Below, piece by piece: positions 6,362-13,288 of a DNA stretch of 18,768 bases (its first letter is position 1; each line of letters begins with the position of its first letter). The DNA lies in NCBI GenBank assembly GCA_029937655.1, contig JAPYPK010000020.1, forward strand, positions 2,422 to 21,189. The letters run 5' to 3'. The notes under the pieces are model-generated. The model saw only the letters and a program-made list of their open reading frames with translations, was not told where the DNA came from and ran no database searches. The DNA comes from Nitrospinaceae bacterium. GTDB taxonomy: Bacteria > Nitrospinota > Nitrospinia > Nitrospinales > VA-1. The translations under genes were made by a program, and so were the position numbers.

Positions 6362-7753
6362 ATGAAGCGTAGAAAAATCAAAGATATTTTGGGGCAAGGT
6401 AAAGAGCAAGCCGAGATTGTTATTATGGGGTGGGTTAGGACACGTCGCGATTCTAAGGGTGGATTTTCTTTTCTTGAGATCAGTGACGGTTCTTGTTTGA
6501 AAAACCTTCAGGTTGTTGCGGACCACAATATAGATAGCTTTGATTCAATATCTGAAAAACTGCAAACTGGGAGTTGTGTGGGTATCACCGGGAAGTTAGT
6601 TCAATCGCCAGGTAAGGGGCAAAGCGTTGAACTTCAGGCTAAATCTATTGAGGTTTATGGTGAGGCTGATCCGAACCAGTACCCTTTGCAGAAAAAGCAC
6701 CACTCATTTGAGTTTTTACGTGAAATATCTCATCTACGCCCACGTACAAATACTTTTGGTGCAGTTATGCGGGTTCGTAATAGGCTGTCATATTCAATCC
6801 ATAAATTTTTTCAAGACCAAGGGTTTGTTTATCTTCATACGCCGATTATAACGACTAATGATTGTGAGGGTGCTGGCGAAATGTTTCAGGTCACTACTTT
6901 AAAACCAGATTCAATTCCAGTGGTAGACGGTAAGGTTGACTATACACAAGATTTTTTTGGAGAAAAGACTTGTCTTACAGTTAGCGGGCAACTGGAAGGA
7001 GAGGTCTATGCTCTAGCTCTTTCTGAAATTTATACATTTGGCCCAACCTTCCGTGCTGAAAATTCAAACACTAGCCGTCATCTTTCAGAATTCTGGATGG
7101 TCGAACCAGAAATGGCATTTTACGACTTAGAAGATGATATGAACTTAGCTGAGGATTTTCTGCATTATTTGTTTAAAGATGTCCTGGAGCATTGTTCGGA
7201 GGACTTGGAGTTTTTAAATAAACAGATTGATAAAACAATCCTTGAAAGACACAGGAATATCACGGAGAACGAGTTTGAGCGTATTACTTACACAGATGCT
7301 ATCAATATTCTTGAAAAATTAAATAAGAACTTTACTTATTCAGTAGAGTGGGGGTGTAATTTGCAATCGGAGCACGAACGATACCTCAGTGAGGAGGTTT
7401 TTAAGAAGGCAGTTATTATTTATGACTACCCAGAGGAAATTAAACCTTTTTATATGAAGGTAAATGGCAACGGTAAAACTGTGCGGGCGATGGACGTGCT
7501 TCTGCCAAAATTAGGAGAAATAATTGGTGGTAGTCAACGAGAAGACGATTACGGTTCCCTGTTAAAAAGAATGCAATCCAAAAAATTAAATTCAGAAGAT
7601 TACGATTGGTATCTTGATTTAAGGCGGTTTGGCTCTGCTCCTCACTCAGGATTTGGCTTAGGGTTTGAGAGGTTAGTGCAGTTTGTGACTGGGATGGAAA
7701 ATATTCGTGACGTTATCCCGTTCCCTCGAACTCCAAAGCACGCAAGGTTTTAA
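6362..7753 (+). CDS. asnS: Asparaginyl-tRNA synthetase
   Basis: It charges tRNA-Asn with asparagine in the cytoplasm. The 463 residues match bacterial AsnRS (E. coli 466). The N-terminal OB-fold anticodon-binding domain begins VIMGWVRTRRDSKGGFSFLE (about residues 20-39). The class II catalytic core shows TNDCEGAGEMFQVTTL, then SGQLEGEVYALALSEIYTFG, motif 2 FRAENSNTSRHLSEFWMVEP, and motif 3 GFGLGFERLVQF near the C-terminus. The CEGAGEMF run and overall match favour AsnRS over AspRS. ATG 6362 is chosen because the product then starts at the usual distance from the OB domain; GTG 6353 is an in-frame alternative that would sit better under AGG at 6344-6346, so the start is uncertain by three residues. 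A direct asparagine-charging route implies that the cell does not rely only on the amidotransferase pathway. Its stop overlaps the opposing methyltransferase gene. Confidence 0.95.
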   Translation: MKRRKIKDILGQGKEQAEIVIMGWVRTRRDSKGGFSFLEISDGSCLKNLQVVADHNIDSFDSISEKLQTGSCVGITGKLVQSPGKGQSVELQAKSIEVYGEADPNQYPLQKKHHSFEFLREISHLRPRTNTFGAVMRVRNRLSYSIHKFFQDQGFVYLHTPIITTNDCEGAGEMFQVTTLKPDSIPVVDGKVDYTQDFFGEKTCLTVSGQLEGEVYALALSEIYTFGPTFRAENSNTSRHLSEFWMVEPEMAFYDLEDDMNLAEDFLHYLFKDVLEHCSEDLEFLNKQIDKTILERHRNITENEFERITYTDAINILEKLNKNFTYSVEWGCNLQSEHERYLSEEVFKKAVIIYDYPEEIKPFYMKVNGNGKTVRAMDVLLPKLGEIIGGSQREDDYGSLLKRMQSKKLNSEDYDWYLDLRRFGSAPHSGFGLGFERLVQFVTGMENIRDVIPFPRTPKHARF

Positions 7754-9123
7754 GAGTTTCTCAAGGTTAGTAATACAGCCGTCTCCACGTGTTGTGTTTG
7801 TGGAAATAAATCGATCACAACAACCTCATCAATACAGTATTTTTCTAAACGGGATAAGTCTCGGGCTAGGGTTGATGGATTGCAAGAAACGTAAATAACT
7901 TTTTTTGGTTTGATCTCAGAAACGGCTTGGAGAACTTTCTCCGAACAACCTTTACGGGGAGGGTCTAAAATTATTGCTTCAATATCCTGTTCTTTGAATT
8001 TTCTTATATGTTCTTCGACCTTCCCTTCTATAAATATACAAGAATCGATACTATTGATCTTTGCGCTTGCCCGTGCGTCTAAAACTGCTTGAGGTAACTC
8101 TTCGATCCCAACAACTCGTAAGCCTGATTGTCCTAGCCATAAGCTAATAGCACCTATTCCGCAAAAAGCGTCAAGAATTCGACCTGTTGTATTTTTTGTC
8201 CATTTTTCTATGGTTTCAAATAACCGGATCGTTTGTTCAGGATGAACCTGAAAAAAAGAAGTTAATGAAAGACTGAACTTCAATTTCCCTATCTGTTCAT
8301 TCAGTTCACCTTGTCCCCATAGCAGACGAGTTTCTTTTCCTAGAATTACATTGGTCTTTTGAGAGTTGATATTTTGTACGACCCCACAAATATTTAGATT
8401 GTTGCATGTGCCCTTGCTGGTTAGATCTGTCAGGAATTCTTCAGGGAAATCTCCTGGAGTAGTTACTAACCCAATTAATAATTGATTTGAATGTGATGAA
8501 TGACGTATTACGAGTTCCCGAAATAGTCCCAGATGCTTTCTCTCATCATAGATCGATACATGGTGTTTAATTAGGAGTTCTCGAATAAATTCTTTTGCCT
8601 TATTGATTGGCTCACGAAGGATTCCACAATTTTCGGTACTGATTATTTCATGCGAACCCTGTTTGAAAAATCCCATACGGAGAAACCCACCTTGCTTCTG
8701 TACAGAAAAGCTCCCCTTATTTCTATAATCGTACACCTTTTCTGCTGGGATTGATGCGATTGGGGGTGGGTCGATTTTTCCTATATGTTTCAAAGCATCT
8801 TTGACGACGTCAACCTTAAACTCCATTTGTTTGTCATATTTTAAGTCCTGTAATTTACATCCTCCACACTTGGTAAATACAGGGCAGGGGGCTTTGATTC
8901 GATCTGGTGATGGAGAACGTTGTTCGATAATTCGGGTAACTCCAAACCTTGGCGTGATTTTTATTACTTCTGCAAAAACTAGGTCTCCGGGTATACCTCC
9001 AGGTACAAAAAGAGTATAGCCCTTGTGTTTACATATGCCATCTCCGCTTGACCCTTGACTTTCTACAGTAAGTTCAAGTTTGTCACTTGGTCGTACGGGA
9101 ATAATGTGTTTTTGCTTAGCCAT
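7750..9123 (-). CDS. rlmD: 23S rRNA (uracil-C5)-methyltransferase, RlmD/RumA type of the TrmA family
   Basis: It uses S-adenosylmethionine to make 5-methyluridine in 23S rRNA. The ATG at 9123 has GGAG 6 nt upstream and gives 457 residues; a longer frame up to 9162 has no such site. Residues about 10-68 form a TRAM RNA-binding domain (LELTVESQGSSGDGICKHKG). Four cysteines for a 4Fe-4S cluster are seen at 80, 86, 89 (CPVFTKCGGC) and 166 (STENCGIL), the spacing of E. coli RlmD. The methyltransferase part has SLTSFFQVHPEQ, the SAM motif ILDAFCGIGAISLWLGQSG, IILDPPRKGC, and the nucleophile Cys in YVSCNPSTLARDL. In distant lineages this family may modify U747, U1939 or both (RlmC, RlmD, RlmCD), so the exact target is inferred. 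It converges on asnS with a 4-bp overlap. Confidence 0.9.
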   Translation of the reverse strand: MAKQKHIIPVRPSDKLELTVESQGSSGDGICKHKGYTLFVPGGIPGDLVFAEVIKITPRFGVTRIIEQRSPSPDRIKAPCPVFTKCGGCKLQDLKYDKQMEFKVDVVKDALKHIGKIDPPPIASIPAEKVYDYRNKGSFSVQKQGGFLRMGFFKQGSHEIISTENCGILREPINKAKEFIRELLIKHHVSIYDERKHLGLFRELVIRHSSHSNQLLIGLVTTPGDFPEEFLTDLTSKGTCNNLNICGVVQNINSQKTNVILGKETRLLWGQGELNEQIGKLKFSLSLTSFFQVHPEQTIRLFETIEKWTKNTTGRILDAFCGIGAISLWLGQSGLRVVGIEELPQAVLDARASAKINSIDSCIFIEGKVEEHIRKFKEQDIEAIILDPPRKGCSEKVLQAVSEIKPKKVIYVSCNPSTLARDLSRLEKYCIDEVVVIDLFPQTQHVETAVLLTLRNS

Positions 9124-9272
9124 ATTTTTCTCCAATGTCGGATCGAGCACGCTAGCACACACTTGGCAGAGTAGGCAAGCCGAATTAACATATGAAAACT
9201 ATTTCTTTGCGTCTTTACCGTCTTTGCTGTTTAATTCGTAATAAATTATTTGTTAATTAAAACTTGAGATGA

Positions 9273-10025
9273 ATGGATCAACCAATTTTTATTTTGGGTG
9301 CTCTTCGAGAAGAGATAAACCTGATTAGAAAACTGATGATTGTCAAAGAACAACTCAAGGCAGGACATGCAGATGCTTGGGTCGGGAGTTGGGAAGGAGT
9401 CAGTATTGTCTTAGTACGAACTGGTATGGGTAAAGATTGTGCTTTGAGTGGGTTAAAGGGAGTTTTAAGTAGAACCGTTCCGGCCTTAGTCATTTCAATA
9501 GGGTATGCTGGTGGATTAGATTTAAGGTTGAAAGTAGGTGATCTGGTTGTCGCTGACAAGGTTTTAGAAATTGACCAGGCCGGTACTTTTTCTAAGAGTT
9601 ATCTCGTGAATACACAGCAACCAGATTTATTTGAGGGACTGACCTCTCAGAAGCAAATAATGATTTACAGGGGAACTTTACTAACAACCAACCAAGTTAT
9701 TTCTGATTCTTCCGTTAAGCAAGAACTAGGGTACACCCATAAAGCATTGGCGGTGGATATGGAAACATCGTCACTCATAAGGCATTGTATTGAAAAACAA
9801 ATTCCATTTGTTTCAGTGAGAGCTATTAGCGATACTATGGAACAGTCTTTGATTAACACTAGTTCATTTGTCGATGAAGAAGGGAATGTCTCAAAAATCA
9901 AAGCTGGGTGGTATGCTGCCACCCACCTATCCGCGATAAAAAACTTGATATCCTTGCGCAGTCAAAGCCAAAAAGCGACAGCGAATTTGACGGAAATCTT
10001 AAGGCTGTTTTTGCGTGCCTTATGA
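9273..10025 (+). CDS. 5'-methylthioadenosine/S-adenosylhomocysteine nucleosidase-like enzyme (PNP/UDP phosphorylase superfamily)
   Basis: A 250-residue protein that likely cleaves the N-glycosidic bond of a purine nucleoside. Family landmarks are in order: ILGALREEINLI with the general-acid Glu of MTA/SAH nucleosidase near residue 14, VRTGMGKDCA, SIGYAGGLDLRLKVGDLVVA, the nucleoside-binding ALAVDMETSSL, and VRAISDTMEQ with the catalytic Asp. All key residues of E. coli Mtn can be matched. It is slightly longer than Mtn (232), with a basic C-terminal tail (about residues 225-250). The middle, residues 100-130, differs from Mtn, so a futalosine hydrolase or the hopanoid-linked HpnG-type relative is possible. 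Released adenine and methylthioribose would fit upstream of MtnA, encoded 4.3 kb away. Start ATG 9273 has only a weak GAG. No operon partner downstream. Confidence 0.75.
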   Translation: MDQPIFILGALREEINLIRKLMIVKEQLKAGHADAWVGSWEGVSIVLVRTGMGKDCALSGLKGVLSRTVPALVISIGYAGGLDLRLKVGDLVVADKVLEIDQAGTFSKSYLVNTQQPDLFEGLTSQKQIMIYRGTLLTTNQVISDSSVKQELGYTHKALAVDMETSSLIRHCIEKQIPFVSVRAISDTMEQSLINTSSFVDEEGNVSKIKAGWYAATHLSAIKNLISLRSQSQKATANLTEILRLFLRAL

Positions 10026-10168
10026 TGGTTTGGATAGAAGGATGTTCTAGAAATAGAGAAGTTTTTGACAGGGTGGGACAAAACTTCCTTCATTTTTCAC
10101 AGTAAACCAAATGATACTGCCATCTGACAGCCTCGTAAGTATTTATAAAGATTGATTTGTTTTTTTAT

Positions 10169-10242
10169 CCAAGCGTGGTGAAGTGGTGGCATGGAGCTTG
10201 CTTGTATAAGGTTGAAGATTCGAATTGGCATTGCCTCCTCCA
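10169..10242 (+). pseudogene. Possible decayed tRNA remnant (tRNA-Gly-like)
   Basis: The stretch is tRNA-sized. It has a D-arm-like TGGTGAAGTGGTGGCAT (10176-10192) with the invariant-style GG, a T-loop TTCGAAT (10219-10225), and an end TCCTCCA (10236-10242) giving discriminator T plus CCA, as in glycine tRNAs. However, the T stem (GAAGA against TGGCA) does not pair, only about four of seven acceptor positions can pair, and the anticodon stem is poor. I read it as a degenerate copy, not a working tRNA. The resemblance was judged by eye and may be chance. Confidence 0.28.
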
Positions 10243-10270
10243 ACTGTTAGATCTCCCAAGATCTCAACTG
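10241..10270. repeat. CAACTG direct repeat enclosing an AGATCT hairpin
   Basis: CAACTG occurs at 10241-10246 and 10265-10270. Between them AGATCT (10249-10254) and AGATCT (10259-10264) are separated by CCCA and can fold together; adding GTT (10246-10248) and AAC (10266-10268) extends the stem with one bulge. It follows directly after the tRNA-like CCA end. Role unknown. Confidence 0.45.
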
Positions 10271-10308
10271 TGGCGTGCCAAAGCGAAAGCCAAATGTATT
10301 TTCTCTCC

Positions 10309-10329
10309 GGCTCCCCAATATGGGGAGCC
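10309..10329. terminator. Perfect 8-bp hairpin between convergent genes, probable transcription end structure
   Basis: GGCTCCCC (10309-10316) and GGGGAGCC (10322-10329) form a perfect GC-rich stem with a 5-nt loop. On the plus strand a pyrimidine-rich tail follows (TATTTTCTCCTTTTTACT within 10339-10356), which is not a clean T-run. On the minus strand it lies about 70 nt beyond the kdsA stop with no T tail. It may end plus-strand transcription or mark a convergent boundary. Confidence 0.45.
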
Positions 10330-10400
10330 ATCTTCCTCTATTTTCTCCTTTTTACTAATTTGTTAGGTGTGGGAGAGACAACGACTTGATTTCCATTTTC

Positions 10401-11246
10401 CTAAGTTTGACTTCGAACGGCTGAATCTAACGTTTTTATTTGTTTTAGGAGTTCTGGTAATTGAGATAGTTTAAGCATATTAGGCCCATCAGATTTTGCT
10501 TTTTCTGGATTGGGATGAACTTCCATGAAGATTGCATCGCATCCTACTGCGACAGCTCCACGGACAAGATCGGGAATAAGCTCTTTTTGGCCGCCACTTT
10601 TTTTTCCTTTACCTCCTGGAAGTTGCAGGCTGTGGGTCGCATCAAAAATAATAGGGTAGCCTAGGTCTCGCATAAGGATCAAAGAACGCATATCTACAAC
10701 AAGATTATTGTAGCCAAATGTAAACCCACGTTCTGTTAGTAATGCTTTTTTACAACCACTTTGGGATAACTTATCAATAACATTTTTCATATCCCAAGGG
10801 GCCATGAACTGTCCTTTCTTAACATTAACAGCCCGTCCTGTTTTTGCTGCTTTTATTATCATGTTGGTTTGTCTGCATAAAAATGCCGGAATCTGCAATA
10901 CATCAAGAACTTCAGAGGCGGGCTCTATTTCTTCTTCAGTGTGTACATCTGAGAGCACAGGTATGTTCAGTTCCTTTTTTATTTTCTCAAGTGACTTTAG
11001 CCCTTTAATTAATCCTGGGCCACGGAATGAATCGATCGAAGATCGGTTAGCTTTGTCGTAGGAGGCCTTGAATACGAAAGGAATATCTGCATCGTTGGCG
11101 GCACGTTTAATTTTTTCAGCGGTATCTAGTACATGGCTTTGTGACTCGATAACACATGGACCCGCAATCAAAACGATGGGCCTTCCACCACCTATTTCGA
11201 CTTGACCAACCTTCACAAGTTTTGTTTTTTTTACTTTTATACCCAT
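10401..11246 (-). CDS. kdsA: 3-deoxy-8-phosphooctulonate (Kdo-8-phosphate) synthase, metal-dependent type
   Basis: It condenses arabinose 5-phosphate with phosphoenolpyruvate to Kdo 8-phosphate, the precursor of the inner-core sugar of LPS. From ATG 11246 the protein has 281 residues, the normal family length; a TTG at 11288 in the same frame would add 14 residues that homologues lack. Signatures are IVLIAGPCVIES, FKASYDKANRSSIDSFRGPG, PVLSDVHTEEEI, QIPAFLCRQTN, TERGFTFGYNNLVVDMR, FDATHSLQLPGG and FMEVHPNPEKAKSDGPNML. The KANRSS motif separates KdsA from the related DAHP synthases. The Cys in AGPC, with the His of DATHS, the Glu of MEVH and the Asp of KSDGP, marks the metal-dependent class; E. 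coli has Asn at the Cys position. It lies 27-69 nt after the receiver-like gene (depending on the start used), so the two are probably co-transcribed. Confidence 0.95.
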   Translation of the reverse strand: MGIKVKKTKLVKVGQVEIGGGRPIVLIAGPCVIESQSHVLDTAEKIKRAANDADIPFVFKASYDKANRSSIDSFRGPGLIKGLKSLEKIKKELNIPVLSDVHTEEEIEPASEVLDVLQIPAFLCRQTNMIIKAAKTGRAVNVKKGQFMAPWDMKNVIDKLSQSGCKKALLTERGFTFGYNNLVVDMRSLILMRDLGYPIIFDATHSLQLPGGKGKKSGGQKELIPDLVRGAVAVGCDAIFMEVHPNPEKAKSDGPNMLKLSQLPELLKQIKTLDSAVRSQT

Positions 11247-11315
11247 GGGGTTTTGATTAACATAACTACAGGGAAGAGAATTGGTCAATTAACAGGTGAA
11301 TAAAAATAGACAAAC

Positions 11316-11759
11316 TTACTTTGTTTCGAGTGATGGTTCTTCTGCATTGGTTACCTGGCACTCTGGCATTAGAGTATAAATAAAATTCTTAACCATATCT
11401 TGATTGTTTGCTTTATAAATTGAGGTAAACCCGCTTTCTTTGAGTTCGTCTATATTCAACTCAGAAACATCTGAAGTCATTAGGATAATGAAGTGTAGGC
11501 TTTTAAAGTATTTTTTGATGTTTTTTAATTGATTTAGTCCGTTTTTATCCTTGCGAAGAACAAAGATAACTAAATCCGGTTTGATTGGATTATTTTGTTT
11601 TAAACAGTCCTCAATGCGTTCAAATGTCATCATTAAGAACATTTCTTGCTTAAGGAGTTTTGCTAGGTGAAGTCTCTCTCCTTTAACTGGATCGACAATA
11701 AATACTGTGTTGTAATCAGAGTCGCGTTTTTGTTTAGGTTTTTGTTTAGATATATACAT
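11316..11759 (-). CDS. Degenerate response-regulator receiver-like protein (pseudo-receiver)
   Basis: The product has 147 residues. After a basic tail (MYISKQKPKQKR) residues 17-130 follow the CheY-like alternating pattern: beta1 NTVFIVDPVKGERLHLAKLL, beta3 KPDLVIFVLRK, beta4 LHFIILMTSD, beta5 FTSIYKANNQ. The Thr (95) and Lys (116) of the receiver switch are present and one acidic residue (Asp23) remains in beta1. The phospho-acceptor Asp expected at residue 67 is Val, so normal phosphorylation is not possible. No output domain follows; the C-terminus after about residue 130 is short and disordered-looking. It precedes kdsA on the same strand. Such pseudo-receivers usually act by protein-protein contact, which is inference here. 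Fold call rests on pattern, not on a search. Confidence 0.6.
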   Translation of the reverse strand: MYISKQKPKQKRDSDYNTVFIVDPVKGERLHLAKLLKQEMFLMMTFERIEDCLKQNNPIKPDLVIFVLRKDKNGLNQLKNIKKYFKSLHFIILMTSDVSELNIDELKESGFTSIYKANNQDMVKNFIYTLMPECQVTNAEEPSLETK

Positions 11760-11911
11760 GTTGGGCTTAGCTTACCACCAAATAACATATTCATGAAAAA
11801 AAACTAGGTTCTACGCCTGTACGATTTTCACTGAGACTTTGGGTTTCATTTTTTTTTAAAATGATATGAAAAAATAAAAACTTACTTACTATTTATATGG
11901 CCTAAATACTT

Positions 11912-13207
11912 ATGATAATTTTTAGAAAACTACTAGTTATTGCACTGCTGCTTATGGTTTGGCCTGCAAACGCATTCGGGTCGAATTCTATTATAGTCAT
12001 TGAAGTAGAGGGTGCTATCAATCCAGTTGTGGCAGAGTTTGTGACGAATGAAATTCGTAGCGCTAATACTTCTTCAGAGGAATTGATTGTTATCCGAATG
12101 GATACACCCGGAGGACTGGATGCTTCCATGCGGAAAATTATTAAGGCTATTCAAAGTTCTAAAATTCCTGTGGCTTCATTTGTTTCTCCAGGCGGGTCAC
12201 GTGCAGCATCAGCAGGGACTTTCATTACAATTGCATCTCATATTGCTGCCATGGAACCGGGAACAAATATCGGGGCTGCTCACCCAGTCAACTTGATGGG
12301 TGGTGGTACAGGTGAACAAGCGAAAGTTATGGAGGATAAGGTTGTGAACGATGCATCTGCCTATATACGTTCTCTTGCTGAGCAAAGAGGCAGAAATGCT
12401 CATTGGGCTGAATTGTCAGTTAGAAAAAGTGTTTCTGTTTCAGCAGAAGAAGCAAAGCGCCTCAATGTAATTGATTTAGTGGCCGCCAACTTAGATTCTC
12501 TGGTCTTGGCATTGGATAAAAGAGAAGTAAAATTAAGGGGAAGTATAATTACACTGAATACTGCTGAAAGAAATATTACTTTTAAGGAGATGAACAGTAG
12601 GCAGAGAATTCTAGATATTATTGCCAGTCCTAATGTGGCCTATGTTCTGATGATATTGGGGTTGGTTGGTCTTTACTTTGAACTTTCAAACCCAGGGCTT
12701 ATTTTACCAGGAGTGGTAGGGAGCATCAGTTTGGTTTTGGCCTTGTATGCTATGCAGACTCTTCCTATTAATTATGCTGGCCTCTTATTGATTATTTTAG
12801 GTGTGGTTTTATTGATAGCAGAAGTCAACGTTATGAGCTATGGTTTGCTTGCAATGAGTGGCGCAATCTCTATATTCCTTGGATCTATTATGCTGATTGA
12901 TAGTGATGACCCTGCGATGCAGATCTCAAAGATGATATTGTATCCAACCCTGGGTATGACTTTTTTGTTTTCGATAGGAAGTATTTACTTAGCTAAAAAG
13001 GCCCATCAGTTAGTCACAACAACCGGTATGGAAGGGCTGCTGGGAGAAATAGGTGTTGTAAAAGAAACCTTAAATCCTGAGGGGCGCGTGCTTATCCACG
13101 GAGAAATGTGGAAGGCTGAAAGTGACACAGTTATTTCGGTTGGTGAGAAGGTATCAGTCGAAGTAGTTAAAGGTCTTAAAATACAAGTCAGGAAAGTAGG
13201 TGAATAA
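11912..13207 (+). CDS. Long-form NfeD: membrane-bound ClpP-class serine protease
   Basis: The 431-residue protein is probably anchored in the inner membrane with its protease part outside the cytoplasm. A signal peptide (MIIFRKLLVIALLLMVW, cut near ANAFG) is followed by a ClpP-like domain, about residues 25-215. The Ser-Lys dyad typical of Pyrococcus 1510-N is visible as Ser100 in GGSRAASAGTFI and Lys143 in MEDKVVNDASAYIRSLAEQ. RMDTPGGLDASMRKI is the oxyanion-hole region. Residues about 240-355 contain four to five membrane helices, and residues about 365-431 form the NfeD OB-fold (GLLGEIGVVKETLNPEGRVL, with GEMWKA). Family members cut hydrophobic segments, often of a stomatin/slipin partner encoded next door; no slipin gene is seen here. 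The next gene, 99 nt downstream, is an alpha/beta hydrolase. ATG 11912 has no clear Shine-Dalgarno. Confidence 0.9.
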   Translation: MIIFRKLLVIALLLMVWPANAFGSNSIIVIEVEGAINPVVAEFVTNEIRSANTSSEELIVIRMDTPGGLDASMRKIIKAIQSSKIPVASFVSPGGSRAASAGTFITIASHIAAMEPGTNIGAAHPVNLMGGGTGEQAKVMEDKVVNDASAYIRSLAEQRGRNAHWAELSVRKSVSVSAEEAKRLNVIDLVAANLDSLVLALDKREVKLRGSIITLNTAERNITFKEMNSRQRILDIIASPNVAYVLMILGLVGLYFELSNPGLILPGVVGSISLVLALYAMQTLPINYAGLLLIILGVVLLIAEVNVMSYGLLAMSGAISIFLGSIMLIDSDDPAMQISKMILYPTLGMTFLFSIGSIYLAKKAHQLVTTTGMEGLLGEIGVVKETLNPEGRVLIHGEMWKAESDTVISVGEKVSVEVVKGLKIQVRKVGE

Positions 13208-13288
13208 GTTTCACTGAAAAAAGGTTTGTCATTAAAGGGAAGCTTTTCTTAACTGTAAATATAAGCAATTCAGGCCAGCAGTTTTTTT

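Larger units (their letters stand above)
10026..10400. other. Intergenic region of 375 bp without a supported gene
   Basis: This gap lies between the convergent nucleosidase-like gene and kdsA. It holds a tRNA-like decayed segment (10169-10242), a CAACTG direct repeat enclosing an AGATCT hairpin (10241-10270), and an 8-bp perfect hairpin (10309-10329). A TTGACA at 10065 has no matching -10 element. The frame at 10157-10366 is open for 69 codons but has odd composition and runs through the hairpins, so I do not call it a gene. Confidence 0.6.

Noticed and set aside
10065..10093. Perfect TTGACA at 10065-10070 as a promoter.
   Set aside because: No acceptable -10 element occurs at 16 to 19 bp, and no gene follows.
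10157..10366. Open frame of 69 codons on the plus strand between the nucleosidase-like gene and kdsA.
   Set aside because: It runs through the tRNA-like segment and three hairpins, has no ribosome site, and its Trp/Cys/Ser-rich translation matches no family I know.
11847..11868. CATTTT/AAAATG and TTTCAT/ATGAAA inverted repeats upstream of the NfeD gene.
   Set aside because: They are almost purely A and T in an AT-rich gap, and such repeats are expected by chance.
13222..13260. TTGTCA with a possible -10 at 17 bp as a promoter for the hydrolase gene.
   Set aside because: The -10 candidate TTAACT matches only three positions, and the gene probably shares the NfeD transcript.
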